DNA of 64,000 nt from NCBI RefSeq assembly GCF_039543205.1, contig NZ_BAABJH010000006.1:325337-389336 (forward strand), given 5' to 3'. Positions 36,013-45,419 of the stretch are shown here, in pieces (within the stretch, counting starts at the first letter, position 1; each line of letters starts with the position of its first letter). This DNA is from Flaviramulus_B aquimarinus. Lineage in GTDB: Bacteria; Bacteroidota; Bacteroidia; Flavobacteriales; Flavobacteriaceae. A program made the position numbers and the translations under genes. The notes beneath the pieces are model-generated. The model did not search any database, was not told where the DNA came from, and saw only the letters and a list, made by a program, of their open reading frames with translations.

Positions 36013-36044
36013 CGTTGGCTACAATAAACAAAAGCATAAACAAA

Positions 36045-36650
36045 ATGAAAAAAATATTTTTATTTCTTCTATTAGTGATTTTATTTAGGTATTCATCTTT
36101 TTCTCAAGATTATTTTATTGTTGATAATGACACAACTTTCTGCAAAAATTTGAACTATTGGACAACCGGTCAAGGATATCTAAAGAGGATGAATTATAAG
36201 AAATTAGATGGTAAGATGGTTAAATATGAAAAAAGGAAAGAATGCCCTAATGTGACTACTTTCTATAAAGAAGGTACTACTAGAGATAGAATACCTCTTA
36301 AAGCAAGTAAACCAGATGGTTATGTAAGATTTTTACCTAGATCTGTTGATGGAAAGATTAAAACATACTCTAATGATTCTTATAGAACTAAGTCATCTAC
36401 AAAATTTACTCCTGGAGACGCATTAGGGGATTGGAAACAAGGAGGTTCAAAAATGGGAGCTTATCATTATACTATTAAAATGCCTAATGGTAAATTCTAT
36501 GACATAAAAGGAAAAAAGGATATGAAAAAGCACATTATACCATATCTTTTAAAATGTGAAGAATTTAAAAAACAGTATAAAGGAGAGTTTAAAACTCATG
36601 AAACACTTTTTAATAAAACGATAGAACTTTATAATTCTCTATGTCAATAA
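36045..36650 (+). CDS. Secreted protein of unknown function
   Basis: A 201-residue protein with a signal peptide (KKIFLFLLLVILFRYSSFS, cleaved before QDYF). The mature domain is rich in Lys and Tyr and has four Cys, which could form disulfides; repeated YKK and DGK motifs are seen but no family I know. The upstream TTG-started form would add ten residues before the signal peptide and is unlikely. Its GC content and style match neighbours. It is a single gene after thrC. Confidence 0.6.
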   Translation: MKKIFLFLLLVILFRYSSFSQDYFIVDNDTTFCKNLNYWTTGQGYLKRMNYKKLDGKMVKYEKRKECPNVTTFYKEGTTRDRIPLKASKPDGYVRFLPRSVDGKIKTYSNDSYRTKSSTKFTPGDALGDWKQGGSKMGAYHYTIKMPNGKFYDIKGKKDMKKHIIPYLLKCEEFKKQYKGEFKTHETLFNKTIELYNSLCQ

Positions 36651-36856
36651 TAAAACAACCAGATACTATAGCTAACAAAGTATAAATTAATTGCTTGTTC
36701 TCACTTATTGATAAAATTAGTTGCATAACCATGAAATTAATCTTGTACAAACACGTTACACGAAGCCTTCATATACATTTTTAATATCTAAATAAAACAT
36801 CACAATTTTAACAAACCTTTTCAACTTTCCGCGAAAGTGTTCATATAAATTTTCAA

Positions 36857-36864
36857 TACATTTG
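36857..36864 (+). promoter_or_regulatory. -7 element (TACATTTG) of gcvT
   Basis: A perfect TAnnTTTG, 58 nt before the gcvT ATG at 36923, leaving a leader that contains the hairpin at 36884-36903. Confidence 0.55.
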
Positions 36865-36883
36865 TTTTTCGTTAAATAATGAG

Positions 36884-36903
36884 ATTCCCTCCTTAGAGGG
36901 AAT
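36884..36903 (+). other. Perfect hairpin in the gcvT 5' leader
   Basis: ATTCCCTC pairs with GAGGGAAT around a CTTA loop. It lies 19 nt before the gcvT start and resembles, in its flanks (GAG...ATGAT), the dispersed palindromes of flavobacteria such as the one at 2809-2848. No T-run follows, so it is not a terminator. Effects on translation or mRNA stability are possible. Confidence 0.6.
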
Positions 36904-36922
36904 GATAAAAAAATCATTCTCA

Positions 36923-38005
36923 ATGAAAAACACAGCCTTAACAGAAACTCACGAAGCTCTTGGAGCTAAAATAGTGCCTTTTGCAGGCTATAATATGCCA
37001 GTACAATATGAAGGTGTTAATATTGAACACGAAACGGTTCGTAATGCAGTTGGGGTGTTTGATGTATCGCACATGGGCGAATTTTTAATTGAAGGTGAAC
37101 ATGCACTTGAATTAATACAAAGCGTATCGAGTAATGATGCTTCTAAATTAACTATTGGAAAAGCTCAATACAGTTGTTTACCAAATGATGAAGGTGGTAT
37201 TGTTGATGATTTAATCATATATAAAATTAAAGAAGAGCAATATTTATTAGTTGTTAATGCTAGTAATATAGAAAAAGATTGGAATTGGATTCAATCTAAA
37301 AATACTGTTGGTGCCACAATGCGTAATTTAAGTGAAGACTATTCACTTCTTGCCATTCAAGGCCCAAAAGCCATTGAAGCCATGCAGAGTCTAACGAGCC
37401 ATGATTTATCTGCTATAAAATTCTATAATTTTGTAGTTGGCGATTTTGCTGGTATTGAACATGTTATAATTTCTGCAACAGGATATACCGGAAGTGGCGG
37501 ATTTGAAATCTACTGTAAAAATTCAGAAATAAAACAAGTATGGGATGAGGTTTTAGAAGCAGGATCAGATTTCGGCATCAAACCCATTGGCCTAGCCGCT
37601 CGTGATACCTTGCGTTTAGAAATGGGGTATTGCCTTTACGGAAATGATATTGATGATACCACCTCGCCTATTGAAGCTGGCTTAAGTTGGATAACAAAAT
37701 TCACTAAAGATTTTACGAATTCAAAGGCTTTAAAAGCAGAAAAAGAACGTGGACCAGAACGCAAACTAATCGCTTTTGAGTTAGATGAACGTGGTATTCC
37801 GCGTCAAGGTTATGATATTGTAGACAATCAAGGCAAAATTATTGGTAAGGTGACCTCAGGAACCATGTCGCCGTCTTTAGGCAAAGGTATTGGTTTAGGT
37901 TATGTACCCACTATTTTTAGTGATGTAAGTAGTAAAATCAATATTCAAATTCGTAAAAAAGCAATACCAGCTACCGTTATAAAATTACCATTTTATAAAA
38001 GCTAA
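36923..38005 (+). CDS. gcvT: Aminomethyltransferase (glycine cleavage T protein)
   Basis: A 360-residue T protein. It starts MKNTALTETHEALGAKIVPF, as usual, with the folate-binding core VRNAVGVFDVSHMGEF, ATGYTGSGGFEIYC and the RDTLRLEMGYCLYGNDID stretch. It releases ammonia from the aminomethyl group on H protein and gives 5,10-methylene-tetrahydrofolate. The frame is open seven codons farther up, but the family start and the leader hairpin favour 36923. gcvH and gcvP are not in the window. Confidence 0.95.
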   Translation: MKNTALTETHEALGAKIVPFAGYNMPVQYEGVNIEHETVRNAVGVFDVSHMGEFLIEGEHALELIQSVSSNDASKLTIGKAQYSCLPNDEGGIVDDLIIYKIKEEQYLLVVNASNIEKDWNWIQSKNTVGATMRNLSEDYSLLAIQGPKAIEAMQSLTSHDLSAIKFYNFVVGDFAGIEHVIISATGYTGSGGFEIYCKNSEIKQVWDEVLEAGSDFGIKPIGLAARDTLRLEMGYCLYGNDIDDTTSPIEAGLSWITKFTKDFTNSKALKAEKERGPERKLIAFELDERGIPRQGYDIVDNQGKIIGKVTSGTMSPSLGKGIGLGYVPTIFSDVSSKINIQIRKKAIPATVIKLPFYKS

Positions 38006-38029
38006 TTCTTTTTAGCTAAAAAGTTGCGA

Positions 38030-38872
38030 ATGAAAATGGTCATGAGGAAAGAAAGTAAACATAAAATTTTAATTTTAGGAGCAAGTGGTTTTTTAGGCGG
38101 TGCCATTTATAAAGAACTCTGCTCCTATTTTAGGACTTTCGGAACTTATAACATTTCAAATGCTGTATTTGAAAAGAATAAACACTTTTTTCAGTACAAT
38201 ATTGAAGAAGATGATATTTATGAAATCTTAGATATTGTAAAGCCTACCATTATTATTTCTGCGCTCCGCGGCAATTTTTCAAAACAAGTATTGATACATC
38301 AGCATCTAGCAGAATATGTCTTTACAAATAAAATCAAGCTTCTTTATTTGTCATCAGCCAATGTTTTTGATGCCTATATAAAGTATCCAAGTTACGAACA
38401 GGATAAGACCTATAGTAATAGCATTTATGGACATTTCAAAATAAAAATAGAAAATATGCTATTACGTTTGCCTAAAAAGCAAATTGCTATTTTAAGATTA
38501 CCTATGGTTTTTGGGTCACAATCGCCAAGAGTACAAGAAATCATTCAATATATAAAAGACAAAGAGCCTATTGAGGTATTCCCTAATTTAATAATGAATG
38601 TAACAACAGATTCTAAAATAACACAGCAAATCCATTACATCATTAACAGAAATAAATTTGGTATTTTTCATTTAGGAAGTAATGATTTAGTACACCATGA
38701 TGATTTTATTAAGGAAATTGTCAATGCGTTTCCGTTTGAAGAAAAAGCGATTTACAAACGTGTTTATACTACAAATGATGATAGATATTTAGCCGTTTTA
38801 CCAAAGTTCAACAAACTTCCAAAACATCTTCAACTTTATAGTCAAGACATAATTTCAGAATTAAAAATATAG
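38030..38872 (+). CDS. NAD(P)-dependent SDR / RmlD-like protein
   Basis: A protein of about 280 residues with an N-terminal Rossmann loop KILILGASGFLGGAIYKEL, then LLYLSSANVFDAY and an IYGHFKIKIE segment in the place of the YxxxK pair, and LRLPMVFG. This is the extended short-chain dehydrogenase plan of RmlD (dTDP-4-dehydrorhamnose reductase), though more distant than a true RmlD. ATG codons at 38030, 38036 and 38042 are all possible starts; I use the first. It follows gcvT by 24 nt and may be in its operon. Confidence 0.7.
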   Translation: MKMVMRKESKHKILILGASGFLGGAIYKELCSYFRTFGTYNISNAVFEKNKHFFQYNIEEDDIYEILDIVKPTIIISALRGNFSKQVLIHQHLAEYVFTNKIKLLYLSSANVFDAYIKYPSYEQDKTYSNSIYGHFKIKIENMLLRLPKKQIAILRLPMVFGSQSPRVQEIIQYIKDKEPIEVFPNLIMNVTTDSKITQQIHYIINRNKFGIFHLGSNDLVHHDDFIKEIVNAFPFEEKAIYKRVYTTNDDRYLAVLPKFNKLPKHLQLYSQDIISELKI

Positions 38873-38927
38873 TTGTCAATAAACAAGTAAATGATTAATT
38901 TGTAAAAAATTATCATTTCAATAAATT

Positions 38928-39218
38928 ATGGTTAAATTTTCAGAAGACGACATCGAAAAAAAATTACTTCGCTTTCCAGATTGGGAATTTTATGACAATG
39001 CCATTCATGCCGAATTTGAATTCGAAAATTTCAAAGATTGTTTCAGTGCTATGAGCAGGATTGCTTTTGAATGTGAAGCCTTAAACCATCATCCAAATTG
39101 GTCTAATGTCTATAATGTGTTAACTATTTCATTATCTACACACGATGCAAATGGTGTTACCAATAAAGATTTTAAATTAGCAGAAGCTATAGAAAACATT
39201 GTAGAACCTGAGGAATAA
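38928..39218 (+). CDS. phhB: 4a-hydroxytetrahydrobiopterin dehydratase (PCD/DCoH)
   Basis: A 96-residue pterin-4a-carbinolamine dehydratase, with the active-site ALNHHPNWSNVYN stretch (His-His-Pro-x-Trp) and LSTHDANGVTNKDFKLAEAI. It regenerates pterin cofactor used by aromatic amino acid hydroxylases, or acts in folate-related pathways. It starts 55 nt after the SDR gene. No hydroxylase gene is adjacent. Confidence 0.92.
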   Translation: MVKFSEDDIEKKLLRFPDWEFYDNAIHAEFEFENFKDCFSAMSRIAFECEALNHHPNWSNVYNVLTISLSTHDANGVTNKDFKLAEAIENIVEPEE

Positions 39219-39241
39219 TTTGCTATTAAGCATTAGGTTTT

Positions 39242-39249
39242 TAACTTTG
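39242..39249 (+). promoter_or_regulatory. -7 element (TAACTTTG) of the yebC gene
   Basis: A perfect TAnnTTTG, 58 nt before the ATG at 39308. Confidence 0.5.
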
Positions 39250-39307
39250 TTGAAATTTCAAAAAAATAATTCTACTTCAAGGGAATTAAAATAAAATAAT
39301 TCAAATT

Positions 39308-40027
39308 ATGGGAAGAGCTTTTGAGTTTAGAAAAGCAAGAAAAATGAAACGCTGGTCTGCTATGAGCAAAGCCTTTACACGTATTGGAAAGGACATTGTT
39401 ATGGCTGTAAAGGAAGGTGGACCAGATCCAGATAGTAATTCACGTTTAAGAGCTGTTATTCAGAATGCCAAGTCTGTAAACATGCCAAAAGACAATGTGG
39501 AACGTGCTATAAAAAAAGCAAGTGAAAAAGGACAAGGCGATTATAAAGAAGTTATTTTTGAAGGCTATGCACAGCATGGTATAGCTGTTTTAGTTGAAAC
39601 AGCAACAGATAACAATACCCGAACAGTAGCTAACGTACGTAGTTATTTTAATAAATGTGATGGCAGTTTAGGTACTTCTGGTTCTGTGGTTTTTATGTTT
39701 GACCATACCTGTAATTTTAGAATTAATGCAGAAGGCTTAGACCCCGAAGACATAGAACTTGAATTTATAGATTTTGGTGCAGAAGAAGTTTTTGCAGATG
39801 ACGATGGTATTCTAATCTATGCGCCTTTTGAAAGCTTTGGAGCCATTCAAGCTGAATTAGAACGTAGAGATATTGAAATCTTGTCTTCCGGTTTTGAGCG
39901 TATTCCGCAAGTAACAAAACAATTAAACACAGAGCAAGCTACAGATGTAGAAAAACTATTAGAAAAACTTGAAGAGGATGATGATGTGCAAAACGTTTAT
40001 CATACTATGGAAGAAACAACAGAATAA
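39308..40027 (+). CDS. YebC/PmpR (TACO1-like) protein
   Basis: A 239-residue member of the YebC family. It starts GRAFEFRKARKMKRWSAMSK and has the conserved NAKSVNMPKDNVERAIKKA and ATDNNTRTVANVRSYFNK. YebC-type proteins have been described as transcription regulators and, more recently, as factors that help ribosomes through difficult sequences, like mitochondrial TACO1. The acidic tail EKLEEDDDVQNVYHTM is normal. It is convergent with the NYN gene, 4 nt apart. Confidence 0.93.
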   Translation: MGRAFEFRKARKMKRWSAMSKAFTRIGKDIVMAVKEGGPDPDSNSRLRAVIQNAKSVNMPKDNVERAIKKASEKGQGDYKEVIFEGYAQHGIAVLVETATDNNTRTVANVRSYFNKCDGSLGTSGSVVFMFDHTCNFRINAEGLDPEDIELEFIDFGAEEVFADDDGILIYAPFESFGAIQAELERRDIEILSSGFERIPQVTKQLNTEQATDVEKLLEKLEEDDDVQNVYHTMEETTE

Positions 40028-40031
40028 ATAA

Positions 40032-40766
40032 TTATTTATTCTTCACATAAATCAATTTAAATCGCCCATTAGATTTATCGCGTTGTTCAATTTCAAATTG
40101 TGGAAGTGATTTAAAAAGTGGTGTTAGTTTTTGAAAACCAAAGTTACGCGAATCGAAGTTTGGCTGCTTTTTTAAAATTAAAGACCCAACATCACCTAAA
40201 AATGCCCAACCATCATCATCGGCAGCATCAGCAACCGAATTTTTAAGCAGCCTTATGACTTTAGGTGTGATATTATATAAATTAGTCTTTTTAGGTTTTC
40301 CGCTTTTATCATCTTTATCACTATCGTCCTCAGTTGAAAGAATCTCTAAATAAATAAACTTATCGCAAGCTACTATAAACGGATTTGGTGTTTTCTTTTC
40401 TCCCATACCGTAAACAACCATAGCTGCTTCACGTAAGCGTGTAGCCAGTTTTGTAAAATCACTGTCAGATGACACCAAGCAAAATCCATTCACTTTTTCA
40501 GAATATAAAATATCCATAGCATCAATAATCATTGCTGAATCGGTGGCATTTTTACCAGTAGTATATCCATATTGTTGTATAGGCGTTATGGCATTTTCAA
40601 GCAATACATTTTTCCATTTAGATAAATGTGGTTTAGTCCAATCGCCATAAATCCTTTTTATAGTTGGTGTCCCATATTTGGCAATTTCTTCCATCATTTC
40701 AGAAATATATTTTGATGGGATATTATCTCCATCTATCAATACGGCAATTTTTGTGTCTTGTATCAT
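40032..40766 (-). CDS. NYN-domain RNase-like protein with OST-HTH/LOTUS domain
   Basis: A 244-residue protein. The NYN (PIN-like) domain spans about 1-140 with acidic catalytic positions in KIAVLIDGDNIP, NATDSAMIIDAMDIL and FCLVSSDSDFTKLATRL. The C-terminal OST-HTH/LOTUS domain is about 165-240 (DGWAFLGDVGSLILKKQPNFDSRNFGFQKLTPLF). The combination is seen in MARF1-like and bacterial putative ribonucleases that act on structured RNA. I take the ATG at 40766 rather than the frame end at 40811. Solo gene. Confidence 0.87.
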   Translation of the reverse strand: MIQDTKIAVLIDGDNIPSKYISEMMEEIAKYGTPTIKRIYGDWTKPHLSKWKNVLLENAITPIQQYGYTTGKNATDSAMIIDAMDILYSEKVNGFCLVSSDSDFTKLATRLREAAMVVYGMGEKKTPNPFIVACDKFIYLEILSTEDDSDKDDKSGKPKKTNLYNITPKVIRLLKNSVADAADDDGWAFLGDVGSLILKKQPNFDSRNFGFQKLTPLFKSLPQFEIEQRDKSNGRFKLIYVKNK

Positions 40767-40922
40767 AATGGCTAAAGATAAAGAAATATAACAGAAGGTA
40801 TTAACAAGCACTCTATTAATTATTTTAACTTTTCTTTATATAAGTAAGCCTTAGTTTCTTTTTACTTTTACTGAGACTAATTCAAGTAACTAGGATAACT
40901 CCTATAATCGTTTTCTAATATT

Positions 40923-43520
40923 ATGACACTACAAAAATTAAGTGCATTCAAATTTGTTTGCTTAGTATTTACCTCGCTCCTATTTTTAGCGCCTCAGCAT
41001 ATTGATGCTCAAACTAAAAAGAAGAAAAAAAAGAAAAACCAAACAGAAGTAATAGCTAAGCCTCCAGTTAAAAAGTCAAAAGATAAAACAATTAAAGACT
41101 TAACAAAAAGTAGTAAAAAAATTGAAGGTTTATTTACGATTTACCAAGATACTATAACAGGGGCAATACAAATGCTAATTTCAGAAGGTCAATTAGACAA
41201 AGAGTATATTTATTTTAGCCAAATAGCTGATGGCGTTAAAGATGCTGGCAGTACTGCAAGGGGTATATATAAGGGTTCAAAAGTATTTAAAATTGAAAAG
41301 TATTTTAATAAAATAGAATTTGTAACACAAAACACATCATTTTATTTTGATCCAGAAAATCCACTTTCAAAATCCAAAAACGCCAATATTAGCAATGGCA
41401 ATATGGCTAGTTTAAAAATAGAAGCACAAGATCCAAAAGAAGGACTTTATTTAATTAAGGCAGACGGATTATTTTTAAGCGAAACATTATCTCAAATAAA
41501 AAGCCCTAGCCACCCTGGAAAATCTTCAAAAGCTTTTAAATTAGGCAGTTTGAGCAAAACTAAAACAAAGATTAATGCCATTAAAAATTATGAAGAAAAC
41601 ACAGATTTAGTTATTGAATATGTGTATTCATCACCATCGGTTTTAAATAGTGGGTCTAATGCTATTTCTGACGGCAGAAATGTTAGTATTAAAGTACACC
41701 ATAGTCTAATAGCTATGCCTGATAATGACTATGAAATTAGGTATGATGACCCAAGAGTTGGATATTTTACAACTCAGGTTGATGACCAAACATCAACAAA
41801 AACAATTGCTTATCGTGATCTAGTGCACAGATGGCATTTAAAAAAGAAAGATCCTGAAGCAGAACTATCTGAACCCGTAGAACCTATTACTTGGTGGATT
41901 GAAAACTCAACACCTTTAGAATGGCGAGAAACTATTAAAGAAGGCGTTTTACAATGGAACGTTGCTTTTGAAAAAGCAGGCTTTAAAAATGCGATACAAG
42001 TAAACGTTCAGCCAGATGATGCCGATTGGGATGCAGGAGATATAAAATATAATGTATTACGATGGACCTCTTCTCCAGATCCACTTTTTGGTGGTTACGG
42101 CCCTCGATTTTTTAACCCAAAAACAGGACAAATTTTAGGAGCAGACATTATGCTTGAGTTTATACATTTTACAACTAGAGTATTTTATGATAAATTACTT
42201 GAAGGAACTAATTCAAACCATTCCGAAGAACATATTGAATATCATAAAGATATGCGTTGTTCATTAGGGCATTTAATGCATGAGGATTTAATGTTTGCTA
42301 ATGCCGTAGCCTCTGCAACTGATGCTTCAGATTTAGAAATGGAACGTATTAAAAGGGAATCTATGCTAGCATTGATTATGCATGAAGTTGGCCATACCTT
42401 AGGTTTAAACCATAACATGAAAGCTAGTCAGTTATTTACCCCTGAACAATTGGGAAATCCAGAATTCATAAAAGGAAAATGCTTAACAGCATCAGTCATG
42501 GATTATGCAACCTTAAACATAACTAGAGACCGAAGTAAGCAAGGACAATATGACGATGTTACTATTGGCCCTTATGATATGTGGGCCATACAATTTGGTT
42601 ATACGCCATTTAAAACAGATAAAGAAAAACTTGATTTATTAAGTTTATCTACAAGACCAGAACTTATTTTTGGTAATGATGCTGATGATATGCGCTCTCC
42701 CGGAAAAGCCATTGATCCAAGGGTAATGGTCAACGATCTATCTAGTGATGCTATAGCTTATGCTATTGATCGTATTGAATTAGCCAATGATTTAATGAAA
42801 ACAGCTAAAACTAAATTCATTAAGAATGATGAGTCTTATGAAGAATTACGACGTGTTTACCTAAGTCTTAGCGGACAAAAAGCAAGTGCTTCAAATATTA
42901 TTTCCAGATATATAGGTGGGGTTTATGTTAATCGGGCCATGGCTGGGCAAAAAGGTGGAAAACAGCCTTATACGCCTGTGAGCTTAGAAGACCAAAAAAG
43001 AGCAATGAATGCTTTAAAAAACTATGTATTTGCATCTAATGCCTTTAATGCACCTAATGATTTATATAATTATCTGGCCAAACAACGTAGAGGGTTTGAT
43101 TTTAGGGATGCTCCAGAAGATCCCAAGATCCATAAACAAGTATTAGGATATCAAAAAATTGTACTAAAACACTTGCTTCATCCAAATACATTGCAACGCA
43201 TAACCGATTCTGAATTATACGGTAATAAGTACAGCTTATCTACATTTATGTCAGACTTGAACAATGCTATTTTTAAATCGGATATTTATAGCAATGTAAA
43301 TTCTTTTAGGCAAAACCTACAACTGGAATATGTAAACATGATGATAGGTATGTTAACGGGAAAACAAAACAGTAAGTTTACACATAATTCAAAATCTATG
43401 GCTTTATATAATTTAAAGGCTATAAGAACAATGGCTGCACCTTCTGGCAATATAGCTTCGAGAGCCCACAAACAACATTTAAGAACACGTATTGATAATG
43501 CTATAAAAGAGATTAAATAG
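40923..43520 (+). CDS. Secreted zinc metalloprotease (DUF4953/DUF5117 type)
   Basis: An 865-residue protein with a signal peptide (about 1-29, before QTKKK) and a Lys-rich linker (about 30-65). The DUF5117 region follows, then the DUF4953 catalytic domain with HEVGHTLGLNHN: His487, Glu488, His491 and His497 form a metzincin-type zinc site (HExxHxxGxxH). It resembles other large Bacteroidota metalloproteases; no T9SS tail is visible. It is probably periplasmic or on the outer surface. It ends in a terminator hairpin. Confidence 0.88.
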   Translation: MTLQKLSAFKFVCLVFTSLLFLAPQHIDAQTKKKKKKKNQTEVIAKPPVKKSKDKTIKDLTKSSKKIEGLFTIYQDTITGAIQMLISEGQLDKEYIYFSQIADGVKDAGSTARGIYKGSKVFKIEKYFNKIEFVTQNTSFYFDPENPLSKSKNANISNGNMASLKIEAQDPKEGLYLIKADGLFLSETLSQIKSPSHPGKSSKAFKLGSLSKTKTKINAIKNYEENTDLVIEYVYSSPSVLNSGSNAISDGRNVSIKVHHSLIAMPDNDYEIRYDDPRVGYFTTQVDDQTSTKTIAYRDLVHRWHLKKKDPEAELSEPVEPITWWIENSTPLEWRETIKEGVLQWNVAFEKAGFKNAIQVNVQPDDADWDAGDIKYNVLRWTSSPDPLFGGYGPRFFNPKTGQILGADIMLEFIHFTTRVFYDKLLEGTNSNHSEEHIEYHKDMRCSLGHLMHEDLMFANAVASATDASDLEMERIKRESMLALIMHEVGHTLGLNHNMKASQLFTPEQLGNPEFIKGKCLTASVMDYATLNITRDRSKQGQYDDVTIGPYDMWAIQFGYTPFKTDKEKLDLLSLSTRPELIFGNDADDMRSPGKAIDPRVMVNDLSSDAIAYAIDRIELANDLMKTAKTKFIKNDESYEELRRVYLSLSGQKASASNIISRYIGGVYVNRAMAGQKGGKQPYTPVSLEDQKRAMNALKNYVFASNAFNAPNDLYNYLAKQRRGFDFRDAPEDPKIHKQVLGYQKIVLKHLLHPNTLQRITDSELYGNKYSLSTFMSDLNNAIFKSDIYSNVNSFRQNLQLEYVNMMIGMLTGKQNSKFTHNSKSMALYNLKAIRTMAAPSGNIASRAHKQHLRTRIDNAIKEIK

Positions 43521-43542
43521 ATTATAAATTTAATTCATAAAA

Positions 43543-43573
43543 AAAAGCTACTTCGTTTAACGAAGTAGCTTTT
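43543..43573 (+). terminator. Hairpin terminator after the metalloprotease gene
   Basis: A perfect 13-bp stem (AAAAGCTACTTCG with its complement) around TTTAA, 22 nt after the stop, with A-rich and T-rich flanks; it can work from either side. Confidence 0.9.
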
Positions 43574-43688
43574 GCGTTTTGGAATAGCTGATGTTTCTTT
43601 TTAGGAACAAATAATTGTTTACTTTATGTTTCATATGCTATACTATCTAGGAAACAATTACTATGCCACATTATACTGCTCAAGACAA

Positions 43689-44237
43689 TTAAGAATATTC
43701 AGGAATTTTACCTTTTACACCTTTGTAAAAATTGTGCATATATTGAAAATCTGCTGCTATATTATCCGTAGGATAAAACGGTTCTGAAATTCTATTCTCT
43801 TTATTCTCAAAATCGAGGGTAAACATAATGATAGGGACTTGTGCTCGTTTTGCTATATAGTAGAAACCTGTACGCCATTCTTTTACTTTTTTTCTAGTAC
43901 CTTCGGGAGCAAAAGCAATTCTAAACTCCTCATTATCCATAAATAACTTAGCAATAGCCTCAACTTTATTTTCATTAGATTCTCTATTTAAAGGAGCTCC
44001 TCCTAAGGCTTTAAAAAACAAACCAATTGGGAATACAAACAATTCTTTCTTTCCAACAAAGTTTGTTTTTATATTTATAATTGCACGCAATAATATACTG
44101 ATGTAGAAATCGTGCCAACTGGTATGGGGAGCAGCAATGATAACTGCTTTTTTTATCGTATTTTTTGAAAAACTTGTATTACCAACAACATGCCAACCTA
44201 AAATTTTATAATAAATAAGCTTGGCCAACCATTGCAT
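43689..44237 (-). CDS. PlsC-like acyltransferase
   Basis: A 182-residue lysophospholipid-acyltransferase-fold protein. The catalytic H-x4-D is in AAPHTSWHDFYI, block II region in VGKKELFVFPIGLFFKALGG, and block III FAPEGTRKK. The family acylates lysophosphatidate or related lipids at the inner membrane. It is short, as in other Bacteroidota members of this type. It starts 1 nt after the KdnB-like gene and belongs to the same operon, which ties it to lipid A or envelope synthesis by context only. Confidence 0.85.
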   Translation of the reverse strand: MQWLAKLIYYKILGWHVVGNTSFSKNTIKKAVIIAAPHTSWHDFYISILLRAIINIKTNFVGKKELFVFPIGLFFKALGGAPLNRESNENKVEAIAKLFMDNEEFRIAFAPEGTRKKVKEWRTGFYYIAKRAQVPIIMFTLDFENKENRISEPFYPTDNIAADFQYMHNFYKGVKGKIPEYS

Positions 44238-44238
44238 A

Positions 44239-45321
44239 CTACATTTTTTGATAAAGTGATTTTAACTTTTCTGGAGTAATTATTTTTTTCCAATTTTTAC
44301 CTAAAGCATTCTCCCAAAGTGGTTCTAGACTTAAAGCAACCTTAATCATGACATTAAAATCTGAATCACTTAAATCTGCACAAAGCCCTTTTGGCAATAC
44401 AATACCATGTTCGGCTTTCATTTGCTTAAAAAGCTTAACGCCTTCAGGATAAAATTCTTCTAAATGGTCAAAAACAATACAGTTACCTATACCGTGTTTT
44501 GTTCCTAGTAGATAAGATAAACCGTAACTCATAGCATGGGCCACCCCAACTTGGGAATAAACAATACTCATACCGCCATGCCACGAAGCCATCATCAATT
44601 TTTCCTGAGATTCAATATCAGAAAGATGGTCTTCTAAAAATATTTGTTTACACAAATCTAAAGCCATGTTTCCATAGCTTTCACTAAATGCATTTAAATA
44701 GGTACCTGTTAAAGATTCTATACAATGAATATAACAATCCATACCGGTATAAAACCATTGATCCTTAGGAACCCCTCTAGTAAGTTCTGAATCTAAGATA
44801 ACTTGATCAAAGGGCGTAAAATCTGAATTTATACCTAGTTTTTTTTCAGGGCCAGTAAGCACTGTAGTTCTTGAAACTTCTGCTCCTGTTCCAGATATGG
44901 TTGGTACTCCAACATGATATATGGCTTTACTTTTAACTAAATCCCAACCTTGGTAATCTTTAGCACTTCCTTCGTTTGTTAACATTATAGAAACGGCTTT
45001 TGCCAAATCCAATAATGTCCCACCGCCTATACCTATAACACCAGAAGGACGTTGCTTAGACATTAAAATAATGTCTTCTACAAGATCATCGACTTGTGAG
45101 GTTTTAGGTTCTTCTTCAGCTGAAACAAAAATAATTTTATCATCATAGGACAATTGTATCCTAGATGTTAACCAAGAGTTATTTTTAAATACATCATCTA
45201 CTAAAAAAATAAAAGGTGCATTTATGCCTAAGCGTTTTGAAGCTAAAACATCATTTAATTGATTGAAACTACCTCTACCAAAAATTACTCTTGGCACCAT
45301 TGGAAAGTTTTTATAACTCAT
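44239..45321 (-). CDS. kdnB: 3-deoxy-D-manno-octulosonate 8-oxidase-like (KdnB), iron-containing alcohol dehydrogenase fold
   Basis: A 360-residue iron-dependent alcohol dehydrogenase. It shows VIGIGGGTLLDLAKAVS (nucleotide site), PTISGTGAEVSRTTVL, DCYIHCIESLTGTY, and GVAHAMSYGLSYLLGTKHGIGNCIV, which bear the metal His residues. This sequence style fits KdnB, known from Shewanella to oxidise Kdo at C8 so that the aminotransferase KdnA makes 8-amino-Kdo. KdsB two genes upstream supports this. KdnA itself is not in the window, so the pathway is incomplete here. It could alternatively act on another sugar or alcohol. Confidence 0.72.
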   Translation of the reverse strand: MSYKNFPMVPRVIFGRGSFNQLNDVLASKRLGINAPFIFLVDDVFKNNSWLTSRIQLSYDDKIIFVSAEEEPKTSQVDDLVEDIILMSKQRPSGVIGIGGGTLLDLAKAVSIMLTNEGSAKDYQGWDLVKSKAIYHVGVPTISGTGAEVSRTTVLTGPEKKLGINSDFTPFDQVILDSELTRGVPKDQWFYTGMDCYIHCIESLTGTYLNAFSESYGNMALDLCKQIFLEDHLSDIESQEKLMMASWHGGMSIVYSQVGVAHAMSYGLSYLLGTKHGIGNCIVFDHLEEFYPEGVKLFKQMKAEHGIVLPKGLCADLSDSDFNVMIKVALSLEPLWENALGKNWKKIITPEKLKSLYQKM

Positions 45322-45346
45322 TTATCATGTTTTCTTTTACAAATGT

Positions 45347-45354
45347 CAAAAATA
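45347..45354 (-). promoter_or_regulatory. -7 element (TATTTTTG) of the kdnB-plsC pair
   Basis: TATTTTTG on the minus strand 25 nt before the start at 45321. It separates this pair from the upstream HAD gene. Confidence 0.45.
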
Positions 45355-45419
45355 CTATTATTTTAAATTCTATACATTTAAAAATGCTTGGATTTATTAA
45401 AATTTCTTCATCCATCTGT

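Noticed and set aside
36884..36922. Glycine riboswitch in front of gcvT
   Set aside because: The leader is only about 55 nt long with a single hairpin; none of the glycine aptamer core is present.
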